From: Methanobacteriota archaeon
Lineage (GTDB): Archaea > Thermoplasmatota > Thermoplasmata > RBG-16-68-12
DNA length: 64,000 nt
Assembly (NCBI GenBank): GCA_005878635.1
Contig: VBLS01000110.1
Coordinates: 9,689 to 73,688, forward strand
Reading direction: 5' to 3'
A program made the translations under genes and the position numbers. Below are positions 1 through 9,076 of the stretch, in pieces; the first letter of the stretch is position 1, and the number at the start of each line of letters is the position of its first letter. The notes beneath the pieces were generated by a model. That model saw only the letters and a list, made by a program, of their open reading frames with translations, had not been told where the DNA came from and did no database searches.

Positions 1-8
1 TCGGGCCG

Positions 9-965
9 GTGATGGGAGCGGCTGGGCGCGACGTTGATCCCCTACTCCTGACCCGCCTCGGTCCCGGCGAATGGGAAGTGGAGGATCGGACAATCGAAAC
101 CGCGAGGTACCGAACCGAGCGCGGGGCCGTTCTCCGCTACACCATACGAGCGCGTGAAATCCAGTCGGCTCGGCGCGAGACCCTGACCTGCTACTTGAAA
201 GTCTATCGAAACGAGCGCGGCGCGGACACTTGGCGATTCCTGCAATTGATGTCCGCCAAGGTCGAAGGGAGCCCACAACCCTACGACGTGATTCGGCCGA
301 TTGCCTATCTAATGGAGCACCGCACGCTCGTGGCCGAAGAGGCACCTGGCACTTCGCTGACCCAACTGCTGCTTCGAGCGGGAGATCCGGCCGAAGCGGT
401 ACGTCCCGTCGCCCGGGCTCTAGCGGCTTTCCACCAAGACGATGTCCCGGCCACGCGGCAAGAATCGCTCGCCGACGCGTTGAAAACCATTCGAAAGGCG
501 TCAACTCTCGTTGAGTGGATATGTCCCGGAGCACGGGATGCGATCCAAGCGATCACGGCTGAAGTGAGGGCTGGCTTGCGAGAGGCGCCGCCAACGCCGA
601 TTCACGGAGACCTCAAGCCGGATCATCTCTTCGTGTCCGGCCCGCAGGTGGTCTTCATCGATCTCGACTCGGTCGCGTTCGGCGACCCCGTTCGAGACGT
701 GGCATCCTTTTTCGCTCACCTGGCGAGCAGGGCCGGGATGCGTTCGATGCCGGCGGGTCGGGCTCGTGCAGCGGCGGCCGCCTTCGTCGAAGAATACTTC
801 CGCCATGCGCCGAGTACGTGGCGCGAGCGTCTGCCCCTGCATACCGCAGGCGCGTTTCTTGAGGTGGCGGCTGGCATCTTCCGGGCTCAAGAGCCGGGCT
901 GGCGGGAGACGGCCGCTTGGATCATCGAGGCGGCACAACGCGCGTGCCGGGGGGTCCCTGATTGA
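9..965 (+). CDS. APH/choline-kinase family phosphotransferase
   Basis: This is a soluble kinase-fold protein of the aminoglycoside phosphotransferase/choline kinase superfamily, which transfers phosphate from ATP to a small hydroxylated or amino substrate; the substrate is not readable here. The catalytic loop reads HGDLKPDH near residues 199-206, so the Asn usual at the end of the Brenner motif is His. It is followed by the metal-binding segment IDLDSVAFGD near residue 217. The frame begins GTG-ATG and stays open upstream to the window edge, so the true start could lie outside and the gene may be 5'-partial. Its stop codon overlaps the likely TTG start of the ABC exporter downstream (TTGA), suggesting co-translation; the exporter may handle the phosphorylated product. 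That link is inference. Confidence 0.72.
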   Translation: MMGAAGRDVDPLLLTRLGPGEWEVEDRTIETARYRTERGAVLRYTIRAREIQSARRETLTCYLKVYRNERGADTWRFLQLMSAKVEGSPQPYDVIRPIAYLMEHRTLVAEEAPGTSLTQLLLRAGDPAEAVRPVARALAAFHQDDVPATRQESLADALKTIRKASTLVEWICPGARDAIQAITAEVRAGLREAPPTPIHGDLKPDHLFVSGPQVVFIDLDSVAFGDPVRDVASFFAHLASRAGMRSMPAGRARAAAAAFVEEYFRHAPSTWRERLPLHTAGAFLEVAAGIFRAQEPGWRETAAWIIEAAQRACRGVPD

Positions 966-3358
966 CCGGATCAGACGAGGGACCAGAGGACCAGGAAGGC
1001 CGGTCGCCGAGGAGGGGTAGTAATGGACATGAGGAGAATCGGCCCGCGGCCGAGCGAAGGTACTCGGAACTTCTCGACCAGATTCGAGTCACGGACGAGC
1101 GGTATGCGGAGCTCCTGGACGAGCTGAGGTCCCTCGGCGAGCGGCGGGCGTTACCTGAAGAAGGCGAGACTCGGTCGTCCAGCGTGTCCCCAATGTCGAT
1201 TTCCGAATCAGGTCGCGCTCGTCTCCGGGACATCCCCATGACCCGTCGTCGCTGGATCGCCAGGCTGGTCGCGGTGATCCTCACCGGCCTCTCTACGGCT
1301 GCCTGGCTACTGGGTTATCTCGGGTCTGCCTACAACATCCAGGTAGCGTTGTTCGCCCTCCCCCGGGAATTCGGTCGCTCATTCCTCTCCGATTTCCAGC
1401 TCTTGCTCTTGCAGATCACCGCTCCCATTTTCGCTTGGGGAATCTGGGGCGTCATTACCGCTCGAGAATGGCGGCGATGGAGTCGGGCGCACAAGGTCGG
1501 CTCCCCGAGCCCCCCCGGGTCCGAAATTGCTCCCTCGCAGGTCCCTGGGACCAGCTCATCCCCGGTTCGGGGCGATTCAGAACCGGTTCGAAAGCAAACC
1601 CTCCGGCGGCTCTTGTCCTATTTGAGGCCCCACTGGCCGTATGCGGCCGGGGTTATGGCGGGACTCGTCATCGCCGCCCTGATGGACCTGACGCAAGTGT
1701 GGATCCTCGCGTTTCTCTTCATCGGGCAAGTTGTTCGGCTGGGGCACGTGGAGCTCCTTCCAAATGTCCTCCTCCTGCTCGGCACGACCTTTGCCGCCAA
1801 AGAGGTCGCCTCGTTTGTCAAGGACTATCTGTCGGAGATCCTGGCTCAGAAGACCGTGCATCGACTCCGATCCGATCTATACGAGAACATCGAGCGAATG
1901 CCCATGAGCTTCCTCGATATGTCGCGGTCCGGTGAACTCGTCTCCCGGGTCGTCAGCGACACGAACGAAGTGGAAAGGGTCCTGACCGACAACGTCGCGG
2001 ATTTCCTCACGAATGCGGTCATGGTCGCGGGCGCCCTCGGCCTACTGTTCTTCGTGAACGCGAGACTCGCTTTATTGGTCACGCCCCCCGCCCTCGTCAT
2101 GGTCATCGTCGTGAACCGATTCAAAAAGTCCATCAAACAGACCTCGAGAAAAATCCGCGAAGCAGTCGCCGAACTCACCGCGAAGGCCTTCGAGGTCGTC
2201 TCCGGCCTCCGTATCGTGAAGAGTTTCAGGATGGAGCACCACGAGGCGAACGCGTTTCGCGATCGGTCCTGGGCGATCGCTCGGGCCAAGGTCCGCCTGG
2301 CTCGGCTTTCCGGAGCCTATTCCTCGACCGTGGATTTCCTCACCTTGTGCTCCCTCGCGGTGTTCGTCTGGTTCTCGGCGCCGGCGGTGATCAGCGGCGA
2401 CCTGACAGTCGCAGTAGCGGTCGCCTTCCTCGGGTACATGGACAAGGTGTTCAAGCCCCTCGTCGTCCTGAGCAAGGTCAATTTCACGGTCCAAAAGGCC
2501 GTGGCGGCGGCCGATCGCATCTTCGAATTCATGGATGCGAAGGTGGAAGTCCTGGACGCCCCCGACAGTCTCTTCCCGCAAACGATCGAGGGACGCATCC
2601 AGTTCGACCGGGTGACTTTCGGGTATCGGCCGAACCGATACGTGCTGGAAGACTTCTCGTTGACGATCGAGCCCGGGGAGACGGTTGCGGTCGTCGGATC
2701 GAGTGGTGTGGGCAAATCCACGATCGTCAACCTGCTCCTTCGGTTCTACGAGCCGATCGCGGGCGGGATTTCGATCGACGGATATCCCCTCGATCGGTTG
2801 AGCCTGAGTTGCCTACGGAACAAAATCGGCCTTGTCATGCAGGAGCCGGTCCTCTTCTCGGGATCGATTCGGGAGAACATCATGTACGGCGACGTTGAAG
2901 CCTCGGAGGAGAACGTCGTACGAGCAGCACAGTCAGCGAACGCCCACGATTTCATCGTGGGCCTGCCGAAGGGATATGACACGCAGATTGGCGAGCGCGG
3001 GGTCACCCTGTCCGTCGGCCAGAGGCAACGGATCGCGATTGCTCGCGCCCTCCTGAAGAACCCGAGCATCCTCATCCTTGATGAGGCGACTTCGAACATC
3101 GACTCCGAATCGGAATCGCTCATCCAAGACGCGTTGCGCAAGCTTGCACAGCGCAGGACGATGATTATCATCGGGCACCGGCTTTCGTCGATCATGGACG
3201 CGGACCGAATCGTGGTGCTCGAAGACGGAGGCATCGCCGAGGTCGGGACCCACGAAGACCTCCTTGGGAGAGGAGGGGTCTACGCGCGGCTGTACGAAGC
3301 CCAGATCGATCGGGTAGCTCCGGAGGAGGCGCCCCACAACCAACTCGACGCCGTGTGA
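962..3358 (+). CDS. ABC exporter, fused membrane and ATPase domains
   Basis: This is a half-transporter of the MsbA/MDR-like ABC exporter family that should work as a homodimer in the cytoplasmic membrane, moving a lipid, drug or peptide outward. The ATPase domain shows Walker A GSSGVGKST (about residue 578), signature LSVGQRQR (about 682), Walker B ILILDEATS (about 702) and H-loop GHRLSS (about 739). The six-helix exporter domain starts near residue 215. Before it lies an extension of about 200 residues: a charged stretch with a repeated ELLD-type pattern, then two extra membrane segments (about 100-121 and 147-165). No ATG precedes the first membrane helix closely. The TTG at the upstream stop keeps the full ORF, though a start further in cannot be excluded. 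It is translationally coupled to the kinase gene. Confidence 0.88.
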   Translation: MTGSDEGPEDQEGRSPRRGSNGHEENRPAAERRYSELLDQIRVTDERYAELLDELRSLGERRALPEEGETRSSSVSPMSISESGRARLRDIPMTRRRWIARLVAVILTGLSTAAWLLGYLGSAYNIQVALFALPREFGRSFLSDFQLLLLQITAPIFAWGIWGVITAREWRRWSRAHKVGSPSPPGSEIAPSQVPGTSSSPVRGDSEPVRKQTLRRLLSYLRPHWPYAAGVMAGLVIAALMDLTQVWILAFLFIGQVVRLGHVELLPNVLLLLGTTFAAKEVASFVKDYLSEILAQKTVHRLRSDLYENIERMPMSFLDMSRSGELVSRVVSDTNEVERVLTDNVADFLTNAVMVAGALGLLFFVNARLALLVTPPALVMVIVVNRFKKSIKQTSRKIREAVAELTAKAFEVVSGLRIVKSFRMEHHEANAFRDRSWAIARAKVRLARLSGAYSSTVDFLTLCSLAVFVWFSAPAVISGDLTVAVAVAFLGYMDKVFKPLVVLSKVNFTVQKAVAAADRIFEFMDAKVEVLDAPDSLFPQTIEGRIQFDRVTFGYRPNRYVLEDFSLTIEPGETVAVVGSSGVGKSTIVNLLLRFYEPIAGGISIDGYPLDRLSLSCLRNKIGLVMQEPVLFSGSIRENIMYGDVEASEENVVRAAQSANAHDFIVGLPKGYDTQIGERGVTLSVGQRQRIAIARALLKNPSILILDEATSNIDSESESLIQDALRKLAQRRTMIIIGHRLSSIMDADRIVVLEDGGIAEVGTHEDLLGRGGVYARLYEAQIDRVAPEEAPHNQLDAV

Positions 3359-3556
3359 CACCCACCAATCCGTTGTCATGCCACGCCGGAGGCTCACGCC
3401 TCGAAGACAGACCGAATAGTCACATGGGCCAAATTCGACAAGCGTCAAAACACCTGTGTGGTACAACTGGCCCAATATGTGTTACACTCGGGGCCAGATT
3501 GGCCGCAGTTGGGGGCGAGGCTTTGATATGACCGATCTCCTACGACCCCGGAGCGC

Positions 3557-5209
3557 ATGAAGGGGATGGCCGCGACGAACCAGGGACGCCGCATGGGACC
3601 GTTCCATTTTCGCGGGAAGACGAAGGCTTTGATTCGGACGACCCGGAAGTTTCGAGGGGTCGGCATCCCCACCGACCACGTGTGGAAGGCCCCCGTGCAA
3701 CATCGACATCCCGCGGAGCTTGGGCCGTGGACCGTCCGCGTGAAGTCCGATTCCGACAGGGAGTTGTTGGAGGAGCTGAGGAAGTCGTTGAATTGGATGA
3801 AGGCCCTCGAACGCCCGAAAACGGATCGGATTCCGAGGCAGGTGTCGGCCGAAGAGGGCGCCAAGGAACCGCGACGGATCCCAAGCAAGCGGCGCGAGGC
3901 GGCCATCCTCCGTCGGAGGGCCGTCGCCGTCCTCGCCCTCGCACTCGTCATCGCCATGGCCGCGGGTTGGGCTTTGTTCCAGAAAGGAGCGGTCGTAAAG
4001 AGCCCTTTCGATTTCTCCCAGCCGCGCTGGAAAGACGAGTCCGCTACGCACTTCACGTTTGCGGCCGCGGGAGACTTTGGAGGACCGGACAACAACGATT
4101 CCGTCGGCGTCCTAGGACGTGCTCGAACGGCTGGCATGTCGTTCTTCCTCGCCCTCGGCGATCTGGGGTACACGACGGATGCGTCGGGTTGGTGCACGCA
4201 AATGAAACGGGTCCTGCCGGAGATCGTCATCGTCGCCGGGGATGACGGGAGCAACGTGGGCGGCAACATGTCGGGGTACGTTGGGAGCTGTCCGTACCCG
4301 CTCTCCTCCCCGATGGTCTTGGGCAACGGGACTCCCGGCTACGGGTACGAGTATTACTTCGACTACCCTCGGGACAGGCCCCTCGCGCGATTCATCCTGC
4401 TCTCGGCCGGGCTCAAGGGTGTCAATTACAACTACGGCAAGAACTCACCGCATACGGAGTGGGTCGAGGACGCCGTCGCGAATGCCCGAGATGCGGGCAT
4501 CCCTTGGGTCATCGCGGGGGTCCACAAGGAGTGTATCACCGTGGCCAACGATGGCCACTGTCCTATGGGCCAGTACCTCTTCGACGAACTTCTGGAAGCC
4601 CACGTGGACTTGATATTGGTTGGTCACGACCATGTGTACGAGCGGAGCAAGCAGCTCAGGGTCTCGTCGAGCTGCGAGTCCGTCAACTCGACGAACCGGT
4701 TTGATCCTTCCTGCGTCGCAGCGAATGGAACCCGAGGCGCCTACGCGAAAGGCAAAGGCACTGTCGTCGTTGTGCAAGGCGTCGGAGGGCGAAGCTTCGA
4801 CAACGTGTCGATTGACGGAGGTGACCGGGAGCTGGGTTACTTCGACGCGGTCATGGGCGCCAATGCGAATACCCAAGGGCGGCTGTCCGGCTTCGGGTCC
4901 GTGTTCTACGAAGTGGAGGCTGATTCGATCGCAGCGAAAACCGATTTCTGTCCGCCCGAGTCGACTGCGACCGAAGGGCGTTGCACGTCGAATCCCGGCT
5001 CGGTGTTTGCGGACCACTTTGCGATCTATGCTTCCGCCGGTTTACAGTCTTCGTCGGATGTGCGGGCGTCGTACCTCGAGCGTGGTGTCTCTCCGGTATC
5101 GGGCGCCTCGTCCGTCCTTCCAGAGCCGGAACAAAATGGATTCGAACAACGGGCCATCGTCCTGCCGAGAGGTCACATCCTGTATCTTCACGTCGCGAGG
5201 GGACCTTAG
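3557..5209 (+). CDS. membrane-anchored calcineurin-like phosphoesterase (purple acid phosphatase type)
   Basis: This is a metallophosphoesterase resembling purple acid phosphatases, expected to hydrolyse phosphomonoesters outside the membrane. Residues 1-118 are basic and probably cytoplasmic. One membrane helix follows at about 120-139 (AVAVLALALVIAMAAGW), and the catalytic domain comes after it. Metal-binding motifs are GDFG (about 171), GDLGY (about 195) and GHDH (about 356). The third canonical motif (GNH) appears as GDD, which removes the usual Asn ligand and is worth checking. A TATA-like CTTTGATATG lies about 30 nt before the ATG, so the message may be leaderless. An alternative ATG is three codons in. 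The gene stands alone between the exporter and a DUF357 gene, and its substrate is unknown. Confidence 0.8.
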   Translation: MKGMAATNQGRRMGPFHFRGKTKALIRTTRKFRGVGIPTDHVWKAPVQHRHPAELGPWTVRVKSDSDRELLEELRKSLNWMKALERPKTDRIPRQVSAEEGAKEPRRIPSKRREAAILRRRAVAVLALALVIAMAAGWALFQKGAVVKSPFDFSQPRWKDESATHFTFAAAGDFGGPDNNDSVGVLGRARTAGMSFFLALGDLGYTTDASGWCTQMKRVLPEIVIVAGDDGSNVGGNMSGYVGSCPYPLSSPMVLGNGTPGYGYEYYFDYPRDRPLARFILLSAGLKGVNYNYGKNSPHTEWVEDAVANARDAGIPWVIAGVHKECITVANDGHCPMGQYLFDELLEAHVDLILVGHDHVYERSKQLRVSSSCESVNSTNRFDPSCVAANGTRGAYAKGKGTVVVVQGVGGRSFDNVSIDGGDRELGYFDAVMGANANTQGRLSGFGSVFYEVEADSIAAKTDFCPPESTATEGRCTSNPGSVFADHFAIYASAGLQSSSDVRASYLERGVSPVSGASSVLPEPEQNGFEQRAIVLPRGHILYLHVARGP

Positions 5210-5323
5210 CCGGGTTCGATACATGGGGCATCGGCTCTAGAGGAGCGGGGTAGCAGCATCCTAGTGGCCCAGGCTGTCGCGGGTGGAAAGGGTTTTCGTC
5301 TTCCGTGCCGATATCCCGAAACA

Positions 5324-5608
5324 ATGGATCTCCGCACCCTCGTCGACCGGGACATTGCCCTGACAGAACGCGCCCTCGGGAAAGCCAAGATTGCGGTGCC
5401 GGAACGGTCTCACCTCCGGAAGTGCGCGGACGACTTCGTGACGATGGCCCGGGCGTATTGCGCGGACGCGAAGCACTTCCGGGACGCGGGGGAGCTGGAC
5501 AAGGCCCTCGCGAACATCAACTACGCCCACGGTTGGCTCGATGCCGGGGCGCGACTCGGCCTCTTCGACGTTGGCGGCGACGACCAGCTCTTCACACTGA
5601 GCGAGTGA
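5324..5608 (+). CDS. DUF357 family protein
   Basis: This is a small helical protein of the archaeal DUF357 family, whose molecular function is not established. The hallmark is the C-terminal helix pair containing YCADAKHF and INYAHGWLDAGARLGLF, which closely follows the family pattern. I place the start at the ATG giving MDLRTLVDRDIAL, since the DUF357 fold begins there. An upstream in-frame start at 5264 would add 20 residues without recognisable content. The gene is convergent with pantoate kinase and ends immediately before it. The family is widespread in archaea, which suggests a housekeeping role, but nothing in this sequence shows the reaction or partner. Confidence 0.75.
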   Translation: MDLRTLVDRDIALTERALGKAKIAVPERSHLRKCADDFVTMARAYCADAKHFRDAGELDKALANINYAHGWLDAGARLGLFDVGGDDQLFTLSE

Positions 5609-6481
5609 TCAAAGGACCCGCGCACCTACGTTGTCGACCTCGCATCGCTGCAGGGTGCCGAACTTGCGGTAGAGGGTCGCGAGCTGCTCCGTGTTCCCGG
5701 TGGCGAAGACCGAGTTGCCGAGCATGGCCATCGTGGCCCGCCCGAACATCCGGGAAGCGTGAAGGACCTCGAGGACCGTCCGGTTCGCAAGGCCTGTTTC
5801 CTGAGCAAATCGAATGCCCAGATCGAATAGTCTCTCGAGGGTCGGCCCTTGTGCGAATTCATCGACGAAGCTCCCACCCACGCGATTGATGGCGGCGATT
5901 TTCCCCGGATCTCGCAGGACTCCCCGCGTCGGCATTTCTGGACCGAGCACCGCAAGGAGAAGATCAGCCTTCATCGGAAAGGTCCGGACTTCTCCGTGGC
6001 CCGGCGCTCCCGGTTTCCAGCGAAGATCCATTCCTCCAATCGAAGCCGGGACGACGTCCCCGAGACCCGTGCCACACTCGACCTCGGTCTCGTGCGCGAG
6101 GGCGACGAGTTCCTGGCGGGACACTCCCGAGCCGAGGGCGTCGTTCATCGCGAGCGCCGTGCTGAGGGCCGCCGCCGCGCTGACTCCGAACCCCTGGGAC
6201 ACGGGCAGCGGCGTCTCGCTCAAGATCTTGATTTCCATGGGGCGAGGGCCGACCATTTTTTCGACGACGCGCCGGGTGACCTCGGCCGGCCGACGTCGCT
6301 CGTTCACGAGGATGTCAATCGCCGGCCGCGAGGCGTCTCGTGCCTTCGCAACTGTCTGGACGCCAAGGCTCAATGAGAGGCCGGCGCCACGAGAACCCTT
6401 CGCTCGTGGGTTCGGATTCTCAACGACCTCGAAGAAGGCCGTGACATGTCCGGGGCAAAAGGCCTCACCCTCGGACACCAT
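5609..6481 (-). CDS. pantoate kinase (archaeal GHMP kinase)
   Basis: This is an archaeal pantoate kinase, which phosphorylates pantoate to 4-phosphopantoate in the archaeal route to coenzyme A, replacing the bacterial PanC/PanK order. It belongs to the GHMP kinase fold. The N-terminal PGHVTAFFEV and GSRGAGLSLSLGV segments are typical of the pantoate kinase family, and the ATP loop reads PVSQGFGVSAAAALS. Length (290 residues) is normal. It overlaps the end of coaBC by 17 bp in the same direction, so the two are translated together and form a CoA-synthesis operon. The phosphopantothenate synthetase expected between these two steps is not in this window. Confidence 0.87.
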   Translation of the reverse strand: MVSEGEAFCPGHVTAFFEVVENPNPRAKGSRGAGLSLSLGVQTVAKARDASRPAIDILVNERRRPAEVTRRVVEKMVGPRPMEIKILSETPLPVSQGFGVSAAAALSTALAMNDALGSGVSRQELVALAHETEVECGTGLGDVVPASIGGMDLRWKPGAPGHGEVRTFPMKADLLLAVLGPEMPTRGVLRDPGKIAAINRVGGSFVDEFAQGPTLERLFDLGIRFAQETGLANRTVLEVLHASRMFGRATMAMLGNSVFATGNTEQLATLYRKFGTLQRCEVDNVGARVL

Positions 6482-7634
6482 GCAGGATTGCCCGCCAAAT
6501 CCGCTCCGCCGCGAGCGCTTTCGATCCTTCGAACGACTCGGAGTGACCTTTTCGGTCGAAGATCGTGATCGACGTCGTGTCTCCCTTGACCTGCGACACG
6601 TCGTTCGCCACGACGAAATCCAGCTCCGCTTCCTTCGCGAGGACCATCGCCTTCGTCTTCAACTCCGCCTCGCTGATCCCGGCCTCCGCTTTGAACCCGA
6701 CGAGAGCCTTTCGCGTCCCTTTCCGGAATTGCGCCAGGAGTTTCGGGGTCGGTTCCAACTCGAGGGTCAGCCCGCCTTTCCGACTCGGGATTTTTCCTTT
6801 CTGTTTTTTCGTCGGCGTGAAATCCGAAACGGCAGCGGGCACGAGACAGATTTCCGCGTCGGCCTTGTCTGCCATAGTCGCGAGGCTCTCGGTCGTATCG
6901 AACGACTTGGAGGGCAACCACGTCGGAACCGTCGTCTCATGGCGGCCGAGCCATAGCTCCACGTCGGCGCCATGCTCGAAGGCGGCCTTCGCGAGTTCGA
7001 TTCCGGTCCCCCCGGTCGATCGGTTCGTCACCACACGGACGTCGTCGATCGGCTCGACGGTCGCTCCGGCGACGACGAGGACACGCATGTCTTGAAGGTC
7101 CCTCGGCCCGAGACGTCGGAGGACCCTCGCGACGATCGTCTCCACGTCCGCCATCTTCGCCTTGTCCTCCTCCCGCTTCGCCTCGACCAATTCCACGCCC
7201 AGTTCTCGCAGCCGACGGATGTTCGCCGCGGCCGCGGGATTGTCCATCATAGACTCGTGGGCCGCGGGAGCGAGGAGAATCGGGATGCCAGAACCGAGGG
7301 CGTTGGCCGCATAGGTCGTCACGGTCGTGTCGTCGATCCCTTGGGCGATTTTCCCCATCGTATTCGCCGTGCACGGCGCGATTAGGAGGAGGTTCGCCTT
7401 CCCGTCCCGCCCGCACATCGTCAGGTACTCCATCGAACCGGTGATGGCCGTGACCACGGGATTGCCGGTCGCGAACTGCAGGGCGTTGGGATGAACGATT
7501 TCGGTTGCGGATCGAGTGAGGACGGCGTGGACCTCGGCACCGTGGCGAATCAACTCGTGCGCGAGCTTCACCGTCTCGACGGCCGCAATGCTGCCCGTGA
7601 TTGCCAGGACGATCGTTTTGCCCTGGAGCTTCAT
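6465..7634 (-). CDS. coaBC: bifunctional phosphopantothenoylcysteine decarboxylase/synthetase
   Basis: CoaBC joins cysteine to 4-phosphopantothenate (CoaB half) and decarboxylates the product to 4-phosphopantetheine (CoaC half, FMN-dependent), two steps of CoA synthesis in the cytoplasm. The N-terminal half begins LQGKTIVLAITGSIAAVE, the flavodoxin-like CoaC start. APCTANTMGKIAQGIDD and APAAHESMMDNP are the conserved active-site segments. The CoaB half begins near residue 185 (MRVLVVAGATVEPIDDVR). The place where the catalytic His of other CoaC proteins sits appears to read MEYLTM, which an alignment should check. The ATG at 7634 is chosen over an upstream start because the family begins right there. 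It is the first gene of the operon with pantoate kinase, divergent from folC. Confidence 0.9.
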   Translation of the reverse strand: MKLQGKTIVLAITGSIAAVETVKLAHELIRHGAEVHAVLTRSATEIVHPNALQFATGNPVVTAITGSMEYLTMCGRDGKANLLLIAPCTANTMGKIAQGIDDTTVTTYAANALGSGIPILLAPAAHESMMDNPAAAANIRRLRELGVELVEAKREEDKAKMADVETIVARVLRRLGPRDLQDMRVLVVAGATVEPIDDVRVVTNRSTGGTGIELAKAAFEHGADVELWLGRHETTVPTWLPSKSFDTTESLATMADKADAEICLVPAAVSDFTPTKKQKGKIPSRKGGLTLELEPTPKLLAQFRKGTRKALVGFKAEAGISEAELKTKAMVLAKEAELDFVVANDVSQVKGDTTSITIFDRKGHSESFEGSKALAAERIWRAILHGVRG

Positions 7635-7695
7635 GCTCTTCCGTCCACGGAGACGGTCGGCGGGATGCATTCTCTCAACGATTTCTCATGCGCGA

Positions 7696-7760
7696 TATAT
7701 AGCTATGGGCTTCGTTCGAACGAAGGGGGCGAACGGTTGGTCTCCGGGGAACCTTTAATC
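7696..7760. promoter_or_regulatory. divergent coaBC/folC promoter region
   Basis: The gap between the two divergent starts holds two AT-rich elements. A CGATATATAGC stretch around 7694-7704 could serve as the TATA box for coaBC on the minus strand, about 60 nt from its ATG. CCTTTAATCC around 7751-7760 could serve folC on the plus strand about 30 nt before its ATG, implying a short or absent leader. The assignment rests on position and base composition only. Confidence 0.4.
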
Positions 7761-7789
7761 CGCCCGTTCCGTTAGCCCCCGCCGCTCCG

Positions 7790-9076
7790 ATGGATTACGC
7801 GACGACGCTCGAACATCTCTATCGTCTCGAGCGGTTCGGGATCAAGCTCGGCCTCGAGAACATCCGGCGGCTCCTGTCGCTCCTCGGAGATCCGCATCGC
7901 GACCTGAGGATCCTGCACGTCACCGGGACGAACGGCAAGGGATCCGTGTGCGCCTACGCCGCCTCCGTATTGCAGCAGGCGGGCTATCATGTCGGCCTGT
8001 ACACCTCGCCGCATCTCGTGCGGTTCAACGAGAGGATCCAGGTCGACCGGACCCCGATCGCCGACGACGACGTCCTCCGGCTCTGGTCGGGGATGCAGCC
8101 CGCGATTCAGGCGATGACCTCGGCCCGGGCGATCGATCATCCGACCTTCTTCGAGGTGGCGACCGCCATGGCCTTCGAATACTTCCGCGAGCGTCAGGTC
8201 GACGTCGCGGTGATCGAAGTGGGAATGGGAGGCCGGATGGACGCCACGAATGTGGCGGACGGCCTCGTCTCCGTCATTACCCGCGTGGACCTGGAGCACA
8301 CCGAACACCTCGGAAGGACCGTGAACCGGATCGCCCGGGAGAAGGCGGGAATCATCAAGCCCTCGTCGCGCGCCGTGACCGTCGAGCAACCCGCTCTGTC
8401 CGTCATCGAGGCCCGCTGTCGGGAGGTCCACGCTCCTCTTTCCGTCGTCGGCCGGGACGTGTATGCGGAACGCGGCGCCCGGGACCTGAAGGGCCAGGAC
8501 CTGCGCGTCCGCGGATCCTTTGGAGAGATCGAGGTCCACACGCCGCTGCTGGGGGCCTTCCAGGCCGAAAACGTCACGCTCGCGGTCACCGCCCTCACCG
8601 AACTTCGGCAACAAGGATTCGCCGTCTCGGACGATGCGATTCGAAGGGGCATCGCATCGACCCACTGGCCCGCACGCCTCGAGCCCGTCCGGGAGCGACC
8701 TCTCGTCCTGGTCGACGGCGCCCACAATCGGCCCGCGACGGACGCTCTTGCGACCTCCATCGCCGACCTGCTCTCGAATCGAAAGATCTCCCTCGTCGTG
8801 GGCATCTTGAACGACAAAGACCTAAAGGGGATGGCCGCCGCCCTGGGTCCCCTCGCATCCCACGTGTACGCGTGCCGACCGAAAACGCATCGGGCGTTCG
8901 CGGCCGACGAGGTCGCCTCGGCTTTCGCACCCTACGCCAAGGCCGAGTCCATCCCCCTTGTACGGGACGCGATCGACGCTGCGATCTCGAATGCAAGCGA
9001 GGAGGACGTCGTGCTGATTACCGGATCCATCTACACGGCGGGGGAGGCCCTTGACCACCTCGGCGTCCATCCGTGA
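7790..9076 (+). CDS. folC: folylpolyglutamate synthase / dihydrofolate synthase family
   Basis: This is a Mur-ligase-fold enzyme of the FolC family, which adds glutamate to folate-type cofactors, and to dihydropteroate in bifunctional members, using ATP. The P-loop VTGTNGKGSV lies at residues 44-53. The following LYTSPHLVRFNERI and VEVGMGGRMDATN-like segments (here VIEVGMGGRMDATN) are diagnostic. The C-terminal domain has VDGAHNRPA (about 304) and VVGILNDKD. Length (428) is normal. It overlaps the endonuclease III gene by 26 bp. Many archaea use methanopterin rather than folate and lack FolC, so the pterin substrate here is uncertain. Confidence 0.9.
   Translation: MDYATTLEHLYRLERFGIKLGLENIRRLLSLLGDPHRDLRILHVTGTNGKGSVCAYAASVLQQAGYHVGLYTSPHLVRFNERIQVDRTPIADDDVLRLWSGMQPAIQAMTSARAIDHPTFFEVATAMAFEYFRERQVDVAVIEVGMGGRMDATNVADGLVSVITRVDLEHTEHLGRTVNRIAREKAGIIKPSSRAVTVEQPALSVIEARCREVHAPLSVVGRDVYAERGARDLKGQDLRVRGSFGEIEVHTPLLGAFQAENVTLAVTALTELRQQGFAVSDDAIRRGIASTHWPARLEPVRERPLVLVDGAHNRPATDALATSIADLLSNRKISLVVGILNDKDLKGMAAALGPLASHVYACRPKTHRAFAADEVASAFAPYAKAESIPLVRDAIDAAISNASEEDVVLITGSIYTAGEALDHLGVHP

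Noticed and set aside
3359..3556. Possible small RNA or gene after the exporter
   Set aside because: Only a TATA-like element near 3520 is supported; no convincing fold or frame was seen.
5209..5235. GGGTTCGATAC sequence resembling a tRNA T arm
   Set aside because: No matching acceptor or anticodon stem can be formed around it.
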